Notes: generated by a model not told the origin, from the sequence alone. A stretch of DNA of 64,000 bases from Panagrolaimus kolymaensis (GCA_028622995.1 JAJQJQ010000078.1:434001-498000), one strand, 5' to 3'; numbered from the stretch's first letter, positions 26,393 to 40,374 are shown. Made by a program: numbers and translations.

Positions 26393-27179
26393 TTCCCAAC
26401 AGGATTTTGGATTCCCCCCACTGGAAGTACCTCAATCGATGAACTTTTTTTGAACACATATATCAACAACAACAACAATATAAAGGTGTTGAGAAACGAA
26501 ATCAACTTTGAGTTAGAGCTTGAATTGGACCTATGCTTTTTTTAAGGCAAATATTTTTAATTAATTATATTAAAATTATTCCAAACGGGATTTTGAATCG
26601 CATGCACGGGAAGTACCTCAATCGATGAACTTTTTTTTGAACACATATATCAACAACAACAACAATATAAAGGTGTTGAGAAACGAAATCAACTTTGAGT
26701 TAGATCTTGAATTGGACCTATGCTTTTTTTAAGGCAAATATTTTTAATTATTTATTTAATTATTATTCCCAACGGGATTTTGAATCGCATGCACGGGAAG
26801 TACCTCAATCGATGAACTTTTTTTTGAACACATATATCAACAACAACAACAATATAAAGGTGTTGAGAAACGAAATCAACTTTGAGTTAGAGCTTGAATT
26901 GGACCTATGCTTTTTTAAGGCAAATATTTTTAATTATTTATTTAATTATTATTCCCAACGGGATTTTGAATCGCATGCACGGGAAGTACCTCAATCGATG
27001 AACTTTTTTTTGAACACATATATCAACAACAACAACAATATAAAGGTGTTGAGAAACGAAATCAACTTTGAGTTAGAGCTTGAATTGGACCTATGCTTTT
27101 TTTAAGGCAAATATTTTTAATTAATTATATTAAAATTATTCCCAACGGGATTTTGAATCGCATGCACGGGAAGTACCTC
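26393..27179. repeat. Monomer run 19 (4): E7c D7o E6o E7c
   Basis: A hybrid series: diverged E7c edge as in the 6-monomer runs, then the tail of the 4-monomer series. Confidence 0.92.
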
Positions 27180-27822
27180 AAATGTGATCCATTATTTATT
27201 TATGAAGCATTTAGGTACCTTAATTGAATTTAAAACTTTTTGAATAAGAAAAAAAATTGCAGAGGAAAAGTGTTTTATTTTTATCGATATTTATGCATTT
27301 TTACACACGTTTTCAATGATATTTTTCCAATCCGATCCTATCCTATGGTGCCGATTTAGAAGCCTTCATTTATTTTATGAACACTTGTACGAAGCTTTGT
27401 CGATGCCCATTCTTGAAATGTGTTGGGTTTGATGGAGTTTTTTAGTTGAAAAGTAACAAAAAAAGAAGAAAAAAAGATCTGTAGAACGGGAAAAAAATAT
27501 TTGTTTCATAAATAAAAATATTTAAATTTAATGTTTAAAATGTTTTTCACTTAAAGTAACCTTTTTTTAAGCTTAAAAACCTTGGCAAAAATCTATAAAA
27601 TCCAAAAATATTTTTCTGTTTTAAAAATCTTGTAGTTTATCTATTTTACTAAATATTCGAACTCCACTTTTTTTTTCAATCATTGAGCTCATCATCAAGA
27701 TATTTGGGTTTTAAATAAATGAATAACATTAAAAAAATTTGCTGAATCATGTTTTGAATTAGAATTTTTTTTTTCAGAGGTTTTGTTGTTTTCAATATTT
27801 ATTATTAAATATATTAAAATTA
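27180..27822. repeat. L block 20, cCC, edge D
   Basis: Takes the middle place of the third super-HOR copy but has the cCC haplotype rather than the A-type of blocks 14 and 17. Confidence 0.93.
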
Positions 27823-28982
27823 TTCCCAACAGGATTTTGGATTCCCCCCACTGGAAGTACCTCAATCGATGAACTTTTTTTGAACACATATATCAACAAC
27901 AACAACAATATAAAGGTGTTGAGAAACGAAATCAACTTTGAGTTAGAGCTTGAATTGGACCTATGCTTTTTTTAAGGCAAATATTTTTAATTAATTATAT
28001 TAAAATTATTCCAAACGGGATTTTGAATCGCATGCACGGGAAGTACCTCAATCGATGAACTTTTTTTTGAACACATATATCAACAACAACAACAATATAA
28101 AGGTGTTGAGAAACGAAATCAACTTTGAGTTAGATCTTGAATTGGACCTATGCTTTTTTTAAGGCAAATATTTTTAATTATTTATTTAATTATTATTCCC
28201 AACGGGATTTTGAATCGCATGCACGGGAAGTACCTCAATCGATGAACTTTTTTTTGAACACATATATCAACAACAACAACAATATAAAGGTGTTGAGAAA
28301 CGAAATCAACTTTGAGTTAGAGCTTGAATTGGACCTATGCTTTTTTTAAGGCAAATATTTTTAATTAATTATATTAAAATTATTCCAAACGGGATTTTGA
28401 ATCGCATGCACGGGAAGTACCTCAATCGATGAACTTTTTTTTGAACACATATATCAACAACAACAACAATATAAAGGTGTTGAGAAACGAAATCAACTTT
28501 GAGTTAGAGCTTGAATTGGACCTATGCTTTTTTTAAGGCAAATATTTTTAATTAATTATATTAAAATTATTCCAAACGGGATTTTGAATCGCATGCACGG
28601 GAAGTACCTCAATCGATGAACTTTTTTTTGAACACATATATCAACAACAACAACAATATAAAGGTGTTGAGAAACGAAATCAACTTTGAGTTAGATCTTG
28701 AATTGGACCTATGCTTTTTTAAGGCAAATATTTTTAATTATTTATTTAATTATTATTCCCAACGGGATTTTGAATCGCATGCACGGGAAGTACCTCAATC
28801 GATGAACTTTTTTTTGAACACATATATCAACAACAACAACAATATAAAGGTGTTGAGAAACGAAATCAACTTTGAGTTAGAGCTTGAATTGGACCTATGC
28901 TTTTTTAAGGCAAATATTTTTAATTAATTATATTAAAATTATTCCAAACGGGATTTTGAATCGCATGCACGGGAAGTACCTC
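27823..28982. repeat. Monomer run 20 (6): E7c D7o E7c E7c D6o E6c
   Basis: Departs from the usual 6-monomer series in positions 2 to 4 (D7o E7c E7c for D7c D7o E7c). Confidence 0.92.
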
Positions 28983-29625
28983 AAATGTGATCCATTATTT
29001 ATTTATGAAGCATTTAGGTACCTTAATTGAATTTAAAACTTTTTGAATAAGAAAAAAAATTGCAGAGGAAAAGTGTTTTATTTTTATCGATATTTATGCA
29101 TTTTTAAACACGTTTTCAATGATATTTTTCCAATCCGATCCTATCCTATGGTGCCGATTTAGAAGCCTTCATTTATTTTATGAACACTTGTACGAAGCTT
29201 TGTCGATGCCCATTCTTGAAATGTGTTGGGTTTGATGGAGTTTTTTAGTTGAAAAGTAACAAAAAAAGAAGAAAAAAAGATTTGTAGAACGGGAAAAAAA
29301 TATTTGTTTCATAAATAAAAATATTTAAATTTAATGTTTAAAATGTTTTTCACTTAAAGTAACCTTTTTTTAAGCTTAAAAACCTTGGCAAAAATCTATA
29401 AAATCCAAAAATATTTTTCTGTTTTAAAAATCTTGTAGTTTATCTATTTTACTAAATATTCGAACTCCACTTTTTTTTTCAATCATTGAGCTCATCATCA
29501 AGATATTTGGGTTTTAAATAAATGAATAACATTAAAAAAATTTGCTGAATCATGTTTTGAATTAGAATTTTTTTTTTCAGAGGTTTTGTTGTTTTCAATA
29601 TTTATTATTAAATATATTAAAATTA
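28983..29625. repeat. L block 21, aAT, edge S
   Basis: Closes the third super-HOR copy; exactly 5036 bp after block 18. Confidence 0.93.
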
Positions 29626-30412
29626 TTCCAAACGGGATTTTGAATCGCATGCACGGGAAGTACCTCAATCGATGAACTTTTTTTTGAACACATATATCAA
29701 CAACAACAACAATATAAAGGTGTTGAGAAACGAAATCAACTTTGAGTTAGAGCTTGAATTGGACCTATGCTTTTTTAAGGCAAATATTTTTAATTAATTA
29801 TATTAAAATTATTCCAAACGGGATTTTGAATCGCATGCACGGGAAGTACCTCAATCGATGAACTTTTTTTTGAACACATATATCAACAACAACAACAATA
29901 TAAAGGTGTTGAGAAACGAAATCAACTTTGAGTTAGATCTTGAATTGGACCTATGCTTTTTTTAAGGCAAATATTTTTAATTATTTATTTAATTATTATT
30001 CCCAACGGGATTTTGAATCGCATGCACGGGAAGTACCTCAATCGATGAACTTTTTTTTGAACACATATATCAACAACAACAACAATATAAAGGTGTTGAG
30101 AAACGAAATCAACTTTGAGTTAGAGCTTGAATTGGACCTATGCTTTTTTAAGGCAAATATTTTTAATTATTTATTTAATTATTATTCCCAACGGGATTTT
30201 GAATCGCATGCACGGGAAGTACCTCAATCGATGAACTTTTTTTTGAACACATATATCAACAACAACAACAATATAAAGGTGTTGAGAAACGAAATCAACT
30301 TTGAGTTAGAGCTTGAATTGGACCTATGCTTTTTTTAAGGCAAATATTTTTAATTAATTATATTAAAATTATTCCCAACGGGATTTTGAATCGCATGCAC
30401 GGGAAGTACCTC
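29626..30412. repeat. Monomer run 21 (4): E6c D7o E6o E7c
   Basis: Opens the shortened fourth super-HOR copy. Confidence 0.92.
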
Positions 30413-31055
30413 AAATGTGATCCATTATTTATTTATGAAGCATTTAGGTACCTTAATTGAATTTAAAACTTTTTGAATAAGAAAAAAAATTGCAGAGGAA
30501 AAGTGTTTTATTTTTATCGATATTTATGCATTTTTACACACGTTTTCAATGATATTTTTCCAATCCGATCCTATCCTATGGTGCCGATTTAGAAGCCTTC
30601 ATTTATTTTATGAACACTTGTACGAAGCTTTGTCGATGCCCATTCTTGAAATGTGTTGGGTTTGATGGAGTTTTTTAGTTGAAAAGTAACAAAAAAAGAA
30701 GAAAAAAAGATCTGTAGAACGGGAAAAAAATATTTGTTTCATAAATAAAAATATTTAAATTTAATGTTTAAAATGTTTTTCACTTAAAGTAACCTTTTTT
30801 TAAGCTTAAAAACCTTGGCAAAAATCTATAAAATCCAAAAATATTTTTCTGTTTTAAAAATCTTGTAGTTTATCTATTTTACTAAATATTCGAACTCCAC
30901 TTTTTTTTTCAATCATTGAGCTCATCATCAAGATATTTGGGTTTTAAATAAATGAATAACATTAAAAAAATTTGCTGAATCATGTTTTGAATTAGAATTT
31001 TTTTTTTCAGAGGTTTTGTTGTTTTCAATATTTATTATTAAATATATTAAAATTA
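30413..31055. repeat. L block 22, cCC, edge D
   Basis: First L of the shortened fourth super-HOR copy. Confidence 0.93.
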
Positions 31056-32212
31056 TTCCCAACAGGATTTTGGATTCCCCCCACTGGAAGTACCTCAATC
31101 GATGAACTTTTTTTGAACACATATATCAACAACAACAACAATATAAAGGTGTTGAGAAACGAAATCAACTTTGAGTTAGAGCTTGAATTGGACCTATGCT
31201 TTTTTTAAGGCAAATATTTTTAATTAATTATATTAAAATTATTCCAAACGGGATTTTGAATCGCATGCACGGGAAGTACCTCAATCGATGAACTTTTTTT
31301 TGAACACATATATCAACAACAACAACAATATAAAGGTGTTGAGAAACGAAATCAACTTTGAGTTAGATCTTGAATTGGACCTATGCTTTTTTTAAGGCAA
31401 ATATTTTTAATTAATTATATTAAAATTATTCCAAACGGGATTTTGAATCGCATGCACGGGAAGTACCTCAATCGATGAACTTTTTTTTGAACACATATAT
31501 CAACAACAACAACAATATAAAGGTGTTGAGAAACGAAATCAACTTTGAGTTAGATCTTGAATTGGACCTATGCTTTTTTTAAGGCAAATATTTTTAATTA
31601 TTTATTTAATTATTATTCCCAACGGGATTTTGAATCGCATGCACGGGAAGTACCTCAATCGATGAACTTTTTTTTGAACACATATATCAACAACAACAAC
31701 AATATAAAGGTGTTGAGAAACGAAATCAACTTTGAGTTAGAGCTTGAATTGGACCTATGCTTTTTTTAAGGCAAATATTTTTAATTAATTATATTAAAAT
31801 TATTCCAAACGGGATTTTGAATCGCATGCACGGGAAGTACCTCAATCGATGAACTTTTTTTTGAACACATATATCAACAACAACAACAATATAAAGGTGT
31901 TGAGAAACGAAATCAACTTTGAGTTAGATCTTGAATTGGACCTATGCTTTTTTAAGGCAAATATTTTTAATTATTTATTTAATTATTATTCCCAACGGGA
32001 TTTTGAATCGCATGCACGGGAAGTACCTCAATCGATGAACTTTTTTTTGAACACATATATCAACAACAACAATATAAAGGTGTTGAGAAACGAAATCAAC
32101 TTTGAGTTAGAGCTTGAATTGGACCTATGCTTTTTTAAGGCAAATATTTTTAATTAATTATATTAAAATTATTCCAAACGGGATTTTGAATCGCATGCAC
32201 GGGAAGTACCTC
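31056..32212. repeat. Monomer run 22 (6): E7c D7c D7o E7c D6o E6c
   Basis: Usual 6-monomer series, but the last monomer lacks one CAA triplet (near 32061), so the L-to-L spacing is 1800 not 1803. Confidence 0.92.
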
Positions 32213-32855
32213 AAATGTGATCCATTATTTATTTATGAAGCATTTAGGTACCTTAATTGAATTTAAAACTTTTTGAATAAGAAAAAAAATTGCAGAGGAA
32301 AAGTGTTTTATTTTTATCGATATTTATGCATTTTTAAACACGTTTTCAATGATATTTTTCCAATCCGATCCTATCCTATGGTGCCGATTTAGAAGCCTTC
32401 ATTTATTTTATGAACACTTGTACGAAGCTTTGTCGATGCCCATTCTTGAAATGTGTTGGGTTTGATGGAGTTTTTTAGTTGAAAAGTAACAAAAAAAGAA
32501 GAAAAAAAGATTTGTAGAACGGGAAAAAAATATTTGTTTCATAAATAAAAATATTTAAATTTAATGTTTAAAATGTTTTTCACTTAAAGTAACCTTTTTT
32601 TAAGCTTAAAAACCTTGGCAAAAATCTATAAAATCCAAAAATATTTTTCTGTTTTAAAAATCTTGTAGTTTATCTATTTTACTAAATATTCGAACTCCAC
32701 TTTTTTTTTCAATCATTGAGCTCATCATCAAGATATTTGGGTTTTAAATAAATGAATAACATTAAAAAAATTTGCTGAATCATGTTTTGAATTAGAATTT
32801 TTTTTTTCAGAGGTTTTGTTGTTTTCAATATTTATTATTAAATATATTAAAATTA
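32213..32855. repeat. L block 23, aAT, edge S
   Basis: The last block in the window carrying the A/T haplotype; all later blocks have C at sites 2 and 3. Confidence 0.93.
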
Positions 32856-34201
32856 TTCCAAACGGGATTTTGAATCGCATGCACGGGAAGTACCTCAATC
32901 GATGAACTTTTTTTTGAACACATATATCAACAACAACAACAATATAAAGGTGTTGAGAAACGAAATCAACTTTGAGTTAGAGCTTGAATTGGACCTATGC
33001 TTTTTTAAGGCAAATATTTTTAATTAATTATATTAAAATTATTCCAAACGGGATTTTGAATCGCATGCACGGGAAGTACCTCAATCGATGAACTTTTTTT
33101 TGAACACATATATCAACAACAACAACAATATAAAGGTGTTGAGAAACGAAATCAACTTTGAGTTAGATCTTGAATTGGACCTATGCTTTTTTTAAGGCAA
33201 ATATTTTTAATTATTTATTTAATTATTATTCCCAACGGGATTTTGAATCGCATGCACGGGAAGTACCTCAATCGATGAACTTTTTTTTGAACACATATAT
33301 CAACAACAACAACAATATAAAGGTGTTGAGAAACGAAATCAACTTTGAGTTAGAGCTTGAATTGGACCTATGCTTTTTTAAGGCAAATATTTTTAATTAT
33401 TTATTTAATTATTATTCCCAACGGGATTTTGAATCGCATGCACGGGAAGTACCTCAATCGATGAACTTTTTTTTGAACACATATATCAACAACAACAACA
33501 ATATAAAGGTGTTGAGAAACGAAATCAACTTTGAGTTAGAGCTTGAATTGGACCTATGCTTTTTTAAGGCAAATATTTTTAATTAATTATATTAAAATTA
33601 TTCCAAACGGGATTTTGAATCGCATGCACGGGAAGTACCTCAATCGATGAACTTTTTTTTGAACACATATATCAACAACAACAACAATATAAAGGTGTTG
33701 AGAAACGAAATCAACTTTGAGTTAGATCTTGAATTGGACCTATGCTTTTTTTAAGGCAAATATTTTTAATTATTTATTTAATTATTATTCCCAACGGGAT
33801 TTTGAATCGCATGCACGGGAAGTACCTCAATCGATGAACTTTTTTTTGAACACATATATCAACAACAACAACAATATAAAGGTGTTGAGAAACGAAATCA
33901 ACTTTGAGTTAGAGCTTGAATTGGACCTATGCTTTTTTAAGGCAAATATTTTTAATTATTTATTTAATTATTATTCCCAACGGGATTTTGAATCGCATGC
34001 ACGGGAAGTACCTCAATCGATGAACTTTTTTTTGAACACATATATCAACAACAACAACAATATAAAGGTGTTGAGAAACGAAATCAACTTTGAGTTAGAG
34101 CTTGAATTGGACCTATGCTTTTTTTAAGGCAAATATTTTTAATTAATTATATTAAAATTATTCCCAACGGGATTTTGAATCGCATGCACGGGAAGTACCT
34201 C
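32856..34201. repeat. Monomer run 23 (7): E6c D7o E6o E6c D7o E6o E7c
   Basis: The 4-monomer series with its first three monomers duplicated. Gives the longest open frame in the window (33170-33586, 138 codons). Confidence 0.92.
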
Positions 34202-34844
34202 AAATGTGATCCATTATTTATTTATGAAGCATTTAGGTACCTTAATTGAATTTAAAACTTTTTGAATAAGAAAAAAAATTGCAGAGGAAAAGTGTTTTAT
34301 TTTTATCGATATTTATGCATTTTTACACACGTTTTCAATGATATTTTTCCAATCCGATCCTATCCTATGGTGCCGATTTAGAAGCCTTCATTTATTTTAT
34401 GAACACTTGTACGAAGCTTTGTCGATGCCCATTCTTGAAATGTGTTGGGTTTGATGGAGTTTTTTAGTTGAAAAGTAACAAAAAAAGAAGAAAAAAAGAT
34501 CTGTAGAACGGGAAAAAAATATTTGTTTCATAAATAAAAATATTTAAATTTAATGTTTAAAATGTTTTTCACTTAAAGTAACCTTTTTTTAAGCTTAAAA
34601 ACCTTGGCAAAAATCTATAAAATCCAAAAATATTTTTCTGTTTTAAAAATCTTGTAGTTTATCTATTTTACTAAATATTCGAACTCCACTTTTTTTTTCA
34701 ATCATTGAGCTCATCATCAAGATATTTGGGTTTTAAATAAATGAATAACATTAAAAAAATTTGCTGAATCATGTTTTGAATTAGAATTTTTTTTTTCAGA
34801 GGTTTTGTTGTTTTCAATATTTATTATTAAATATATTAAAATTA
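34202..34844. repeat. L block 24, cCC, edge S
   Basis: Start of the part of the array where cCC is nearly fixed. Confidence 0.93.
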
Positions 34845-35631
34845 TTCCAAACGGGATTTTGAATCGCATGCACGGGAAGTACCTCAATCGATGAACTTTT
34901 TTTTGAACACATATATCAACAACAACAACAATATAAAGGTGTTGAGAAACGAAATCAACTTTGAGTTAGAGCTTGAATTGGACCTATGCTTTTTTAAGGC
35001 AAATATTTTTAATTAATTATATTAAAATTATTCCAAACGGGATTTTGAATCGCATGCACGGGAAGTACCTCAATCGATGAACTTTTTTTTGAACACATAT
35101 ATCAACAACAACAACAATATAAAGGTGTTGAGAAACGAAATCAACTTTGAGTTAGATCTTGAATTGGACCTATGCTTTTTTTAAGGCAAATATTTTTAAT
35201 TATTTATTTAATTATTATTCCCAACGGGATTTTGAATCGCATGCACGGGAAGTACCTCAATCGATGAACTTTTTTTTGAACACATATATCAACAACAACA
35301 ACAATATAAAGGTGTTGAGAAACGAAATCAACTTTGAGTTAGAGCTTGAATTGGACCTATGCTTTTTTAAGGCAAATATTTTTAATTATTTATTTAATTA
35401 TTATTCCCAACGGGATTTTGAATCGCATGCACGGGAAGTACCTCAATCGATGAACTTTTTTTTGAACACATATATCAACAACAACAACAATATAAAGGTG
35501 TTGAGAAACGAAATCAACTTTGAGTTAGAGCTTGAATTGGACCTATGCTTTTTTTAAGGCAAATATTTTTAATTAATTATATTAAAATTATTCCCAACGG
35601 GATTTTGAATCGCATGCACGGGAAGTACCTC
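34845..35631. repeat. Monomer run 24 (4): E6c D7o E6o E7c
   Basis: Standard 4-monomer series. Confidence 0.92.
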
Positions 35632-36274
35632 AAATGTGATCCATTATTTATTTATGAAGCATTTAGGTACCTTAATTGAATTTAAAACTTTTTGAATAAG
35701 AAAAAAAATTGCAGAGGAAAAGTGTTTTATTTTTATCGATATTTATGCATTTTTACACACGTTTTCAATGATATTTTTCCAATCCGATCCTATCCTATGG
35801 TGCCGATTTAGAAGCCTTCATTTATTTTATGAACACTTGTACGAAGCTTTGTCGATGCCCATTCTTGAAATGTGTTGGGTTTGATGGAGTTTTTTAGTTG
35901 AAAAGTAACAAAAAAAGAAGAAAAAAAGATCTGTAGAACGGGAAAAAAATATTTGTTTCATAAATAAAAATATTTAAATTTAATGTTTAAAATGTTTTTC
36001 ACTTAAAGTAACCTTTTTTTAAGCTTAAAAACCTTGGCAAAAATCTATAAAATCCAAAAATATTTTTCTGTTTTAAAAATCTTGTAGTTTATCTATTTTA
36101 CTAAATATTCGAACTCCACTTTTTTTTTCAATCATTGAGCTCATCATCAAGATATTTGGGTTTTAAATAAATGAATAACATTAAAAAAATTTGCTGAATC
36201 ATGTTTTGAATTAGAATTTTTTTTTTCAGAGGTTTTGTTGTTTTCAATATTTATTATTAAATATATTAAAATTA
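35632..36274. repeat. L block 25, cCC, edge S
   Basis: Followed, unlike the other S-edge blocks, by a D-type (GATCTT) monomer. Confidence 0.93.
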
Positions 36275-37249
36275 TTCCAAACGGGATTTTGAATCGCATG
36301 CACGGGAAGTACCTCAATCGATGAACTTTTTTTTGAACACATATATCAACAACAACAACAATATAAAGGTGTTGAGAAACGAAATCAACTTTGAGTTAGA
36401 TCTTGAATTGGACCTATGCTTTTTTTAAGGCAAATATTTTTAATTAATTATATTAAAATTATTCCAAACGGGATTTTGAATCGCATGCACGGGAAGTACC
36501 TCAATCGATGAACTTTTTTTTGAACACATATATCAACAACAACAACAATATAAAGGTGTTGAGAAACGAAATCAACTTTGAGTTAGATCTTGAATTGGAC
36601 CTATGCTTTTTTTAAGGCAAATATTTTTAATTATTTATTTAATTATTATTCCCAACGGGATTTTGAATCGCATGCACGGGAAGTACCTCAATCGATGAAC
36701 TTTTTTTTGAACACATATATCAACAACAACAACAATATAAAGGTGTTGAGAAACGAAATCAACTTTGAGTTAGAGCTTGAATTGGACCTATGCTTTTTTA
36801 AGGCAAATATTTTTAATTAATTATATTAAAATTATTCCAAACGGGATTTTGAATCGCATGCACGGGAAGTACATCAATCGATGAACTTTTTTTTGAACAC
36901 ATATATCAACAACAACAACAATATAAAGGTGTTGAGAAACGAAATCAACTTTGAGTTAGATCTTGAATTGGACCTATGCTTTTTTTAAGGCAAATATTTT
37001 TAATTATTTATTTAATTATTATTCCCAACGGGATTTTGAATCGCATGCACGGGAAGTACCTCAATCGATGAACTTTTTTTTGAACACATATATCAACAAC
37101 AACAACAATATAAAGGTGTTGAGAAACGAAATCAACTTTGAGTTAGAGCTTGAATTGGACCTATGCTTTTTTTAAGGCAAATATTTTTAATTAATTATAT
37201 TAAAATTATTCCCAACGGGATTTTGAATCGCATGCACGGGAAGTACCTC
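36275..37249. repeat. Monomer run 25 (5): D7c D7o E6c D7o E7c
   Basis: The only 5-monomer run and the only one with a D monomer directly after an S edge. Private C-to-A at 36873 (GTACATCAATCG). Confidence 0.92.
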
Positions 37250-37892
37250 AAATGTGATCCATTATTTATTTATGAAGCATTTAGGTACCTTAATTGAATT
37301 TAAAACTTTTTGAATAAGAAAAAAAATTGCAGAGGAAAAGTGTTTTATTTTTATCGATATTTATGCATTTTTACACACGTTTTCAATGATATTTTTCCAA
37401 TCCGATCCTATCCTATGGTGCCGATTTAGAAGCCTTCATTTATTTTATGAACACTTGTACGAAGCTTTGTCGATGCCCATTCTTGAAATGTGTTGGGTTT
37501 GATGGAGTTTTTTAGTTGAAAAGTAACAAAAAAAGAAGAAAAAAAGATCTGTAGAACGGGAAAAAAATATTTGTTTCATAAATAAAAATATTTAAATTTA
37601 ATGTTTAAAATGTTTTTCACTTAAAGTAACCTTTTTTTAAGCTTAAAAACCTTGGCAAAAATCTATAAAATCCAAAAATATTTTTCTGTTTTAAAAATCT
37701 TGTAGTTTATCTATTTTACTAAATATTCGAACTCCACTTTTTTTTTCAATCATTGAGCTCATCATCAAGATATTTGGGTTTTAAATAAATGAATAACATT
37801 AAAAAAATTTGCTGAATCATGTTTTGAATTAGAATTTTTTTTTTCAGAGGTTTTGTTGTTTTCAATATTTATTATTAAATATATTAAAATTA
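37250..37892. repeat. L block 26, cCC, edge S
   Basis: Standard edge; 1056 bp before block 27. Confidence 0.93.
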
Positions 37893-38305
37893 TTCCAAAC
37901 GGGATTTTGAATCGCATGCACGGGAAGTACCTCAATCGATGAACTTTTTTTTGAACACATATATCAACAACAACAACAATATAAAGGTGTTGAGAAACGA
38001 AATCAACTTTGAGTTAGAGCTTGAATTGGACCTATGCTTTTTTAAGGCAAATATTTTTAATTAATTATATTAAAATTATTCCAAACGGGATTTTGAATCG
38101 CATGCACGGGAAGTACCTCAATCGATGAACTTTTTTTTGAACACATATATCAACAACAACAACAATATAAAGGTGTTGAGAAACGAAATCAACTTTGAGT
38201 TAGAGCTTGAATTGGACCTATGCTTTTTTAAGGCAAATATTTTTAATTAATTATATTAAAATTATTCCAAACGGGATTTTGAATCGCATGCACGGGAAGT
38301 ACCTC
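37893..38305. repeat. Monomer run 26 (2): E6c E6c
   Basis: Ends in the CCAAAC stub of block 27. Confidence 0.92.
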
Positions 38306-38948
38306 AAATGTGATCCATTATTTATTTATGAAGCATTTAGGTACCTTAATTGAATTTAAAACTTTTTGAATAAGAAAAAAAATTGCAGAGGAAAAGTGTT
38401 TTATTTTTATCGATATTTATGCATTTTTACACACGTTTTCAATGATATTTTTCCAATCCGATCCTATCCTATGGTGCCGATTTAGAAGCCTTCATTTATT
38501 TTATGAACACTTGTACGAAGCTTTGTCGATGCCCATTCTTGAAATGTGTTGGGTTTGATGGAGTTTTTTAGTTGAAAAGTAACAAAAAAAGAAGAAAAAA
38601 AGATCTGTAGAACGGGAAAAAAATATTTGTTTCATAAATAAAAATATTTAAATTTAATGTTTAAAATGTTTTTCACTTAAAGTAACCTTTTTTTAAGCTT
38701 AAAAACCTTGGCAAAAATCTATAAAATCCAAAAATATTTTTCTGTTTTAAAAATCTTGTAGTTTATCTATTTTACTAAATATTCGAACTCCACTTTTTTT
38801 TTCAATCATTGAGCTCATCATCAAGATATTTGGGTTTTAAATAAATGAATAACATTAAAAAAATTTGCTGAATCATGTTTTGAATTAGAATTTTTTTTTT
38901 CAGAGGTTTTGTTGTTTTCAATATTTATTATTAAATATATTAAAATTA
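38306..38948. repeat. L block 27, aCC (recombinant), edge S
   Basis: The only block with the CCAAAC stub joined to a C/C block body; reciprocal in type to block 9. Confidence 0.93.
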
Positions 38949-39731
38949 TTCCAAACGGGATTTTGAATCGCATGCACGGGAAGTACCTCAATCGATGAAC
39001 TTTTTTTTGAACACATATATCAACAACAACAACAATATAAAGGTGTTGAGAAACGAAATCAACTTTGAGTTAGAGCTTGAATTGGACCTATGCTTTTTTA
39101 AGGCAAATATTTTTAATTAATTATATTAAAATTATTCCAAACGGGATTTTGAATCGCATGCACGGGAAGTACCTCAATCGATGAACTTTTTTTTGAACAC
39201 ATATATCAACAACAACAACAATATAAAGGTGTTGAGAAACGAAATCAACTTTGAGTTAGAGCTTGAATTGGACCTATGCTTTTTTAAGGCAAATATTTTT
39301 AATTAATTATATTAAAATTATTCCAAACGGGATTTTGAATCGCATGCACGGGAAGTACCTCAATCGATGAACTTTTTTTTGAACACATATATCAACAACA
39401 ACAACAATATAAAGGTGTTGAGAAACGAAATCAACTTTGAGTTAGAGCTTGAATTGGACCTATGCTTTTTTAAGGCAAATATTTTTAATTAATTATATTA
39501 AAATTATTCCAAACGGGATTTTGAATCGCATGCACGGGAAGTACCTCAATCGATGAACTTTTTTTTGAACACATATATCAACAACAACAATATAAAGGTG
39601 TTGAGAAACGAAATCAACTTTGAGTTAGAGCTTGAATTGGACCTATGCTTTTTTTAAGGCAAATATTTTTAATTATTTATTTAATTATTATTCCCAACGG
39701 GATTTTGAATCGCATGCACGGGAAGTACCTC
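38949..39731. repeat. Monomer run 27 (4): E6c E6c E6c E7o
   Basis: Three consecutive E6c copies. The fourth lacks one CAA triplet (near 39591) and ends in an o linker straight into L. Confidence 0.92.
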
Positions 39732-40374
39732 AAATGTGATCCATTATTTATTTATGAAGCATTTAGGTACCTTAATTGAATTTAAAACTTTTTGAATAAG
39801 AAAAAAAATTGCAGAGGAAAAGTGTTTTATTTTTATCGATATTTATGCATTTTTACACACGTTTTCAATGATATTTTTCCAATCCGATCCTATCCTATGG
39901 TGCCGATTTAGAAGCCTTCATTTATTTTATGAACACTTGTACGAAGCTTTGTCGATGCCCATTCTTGAAATGTGTTGGGTTTGATGGAGTTTTTTAGTTG
40001 AAAAGTAACAAAAAAAGAAGAAAAAAAGATCTGTAGAACGGGAAAAAAATATTTGTTTCATAAATAAAAATATTTAAATTTAATGTTTAAAATGTTTTTC
40101 ACTTAAAGTAACCTTTTTTTAAGCTTAAAAACCTTGGCAAAAATCTATAAAATCCAAAAATATTTTTCTGTTTTAAAAATCTTGTAGTTTATCTATTTTA
40201 CTAAATATTCGAACTCCACTTTTTTTTTCAATCATTGAGCTCATCATCAAGATATTTGGGTTTTAAATAAATGAATAACATTAAAAAAATTTGCTGAATC
40301 ATGTTTTGAATTAGAATTTTTTTTTTCAGAGGTTTTGTTGTTTTCAATATTTATTATTAAATATATTAAAATTA
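39732..40374. repeat. L block 28, cCC, edge D8
   Basis: Entered from an open (o) linker rather than linker c. The diverged edge is followed by T8 instead of T7, so the edge monomer itself is a mosaic. Confidence 0.93.

Larger units (their letters stand above)
14518..32855. repeat. 5036-bp super-HOR, two clean and two altered copies
   Basis: Copy 1 is 14518-19553 and copy 2 is 19554-24589, both 4-L-6-L-6-L with L classes cCC/D, A-type/D, aAT/S. The third (24590-29625) is again 5036 bp but is arranged 6-L-4-L-6-L. The fourth (29626-32855) has only 4-L-6-L (3230 bp). Confidence 0.88.

Noticed and set aside
33170..33586. Open frames of 70-138 codons on the + strand, present in most monomer runs.
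   Set aside because: They restate the tandem monomer in one frame, end wherever T7 or linker c occurs, often lack a natural start, and show no known domain. They are products of a 186-bp period, not genes.
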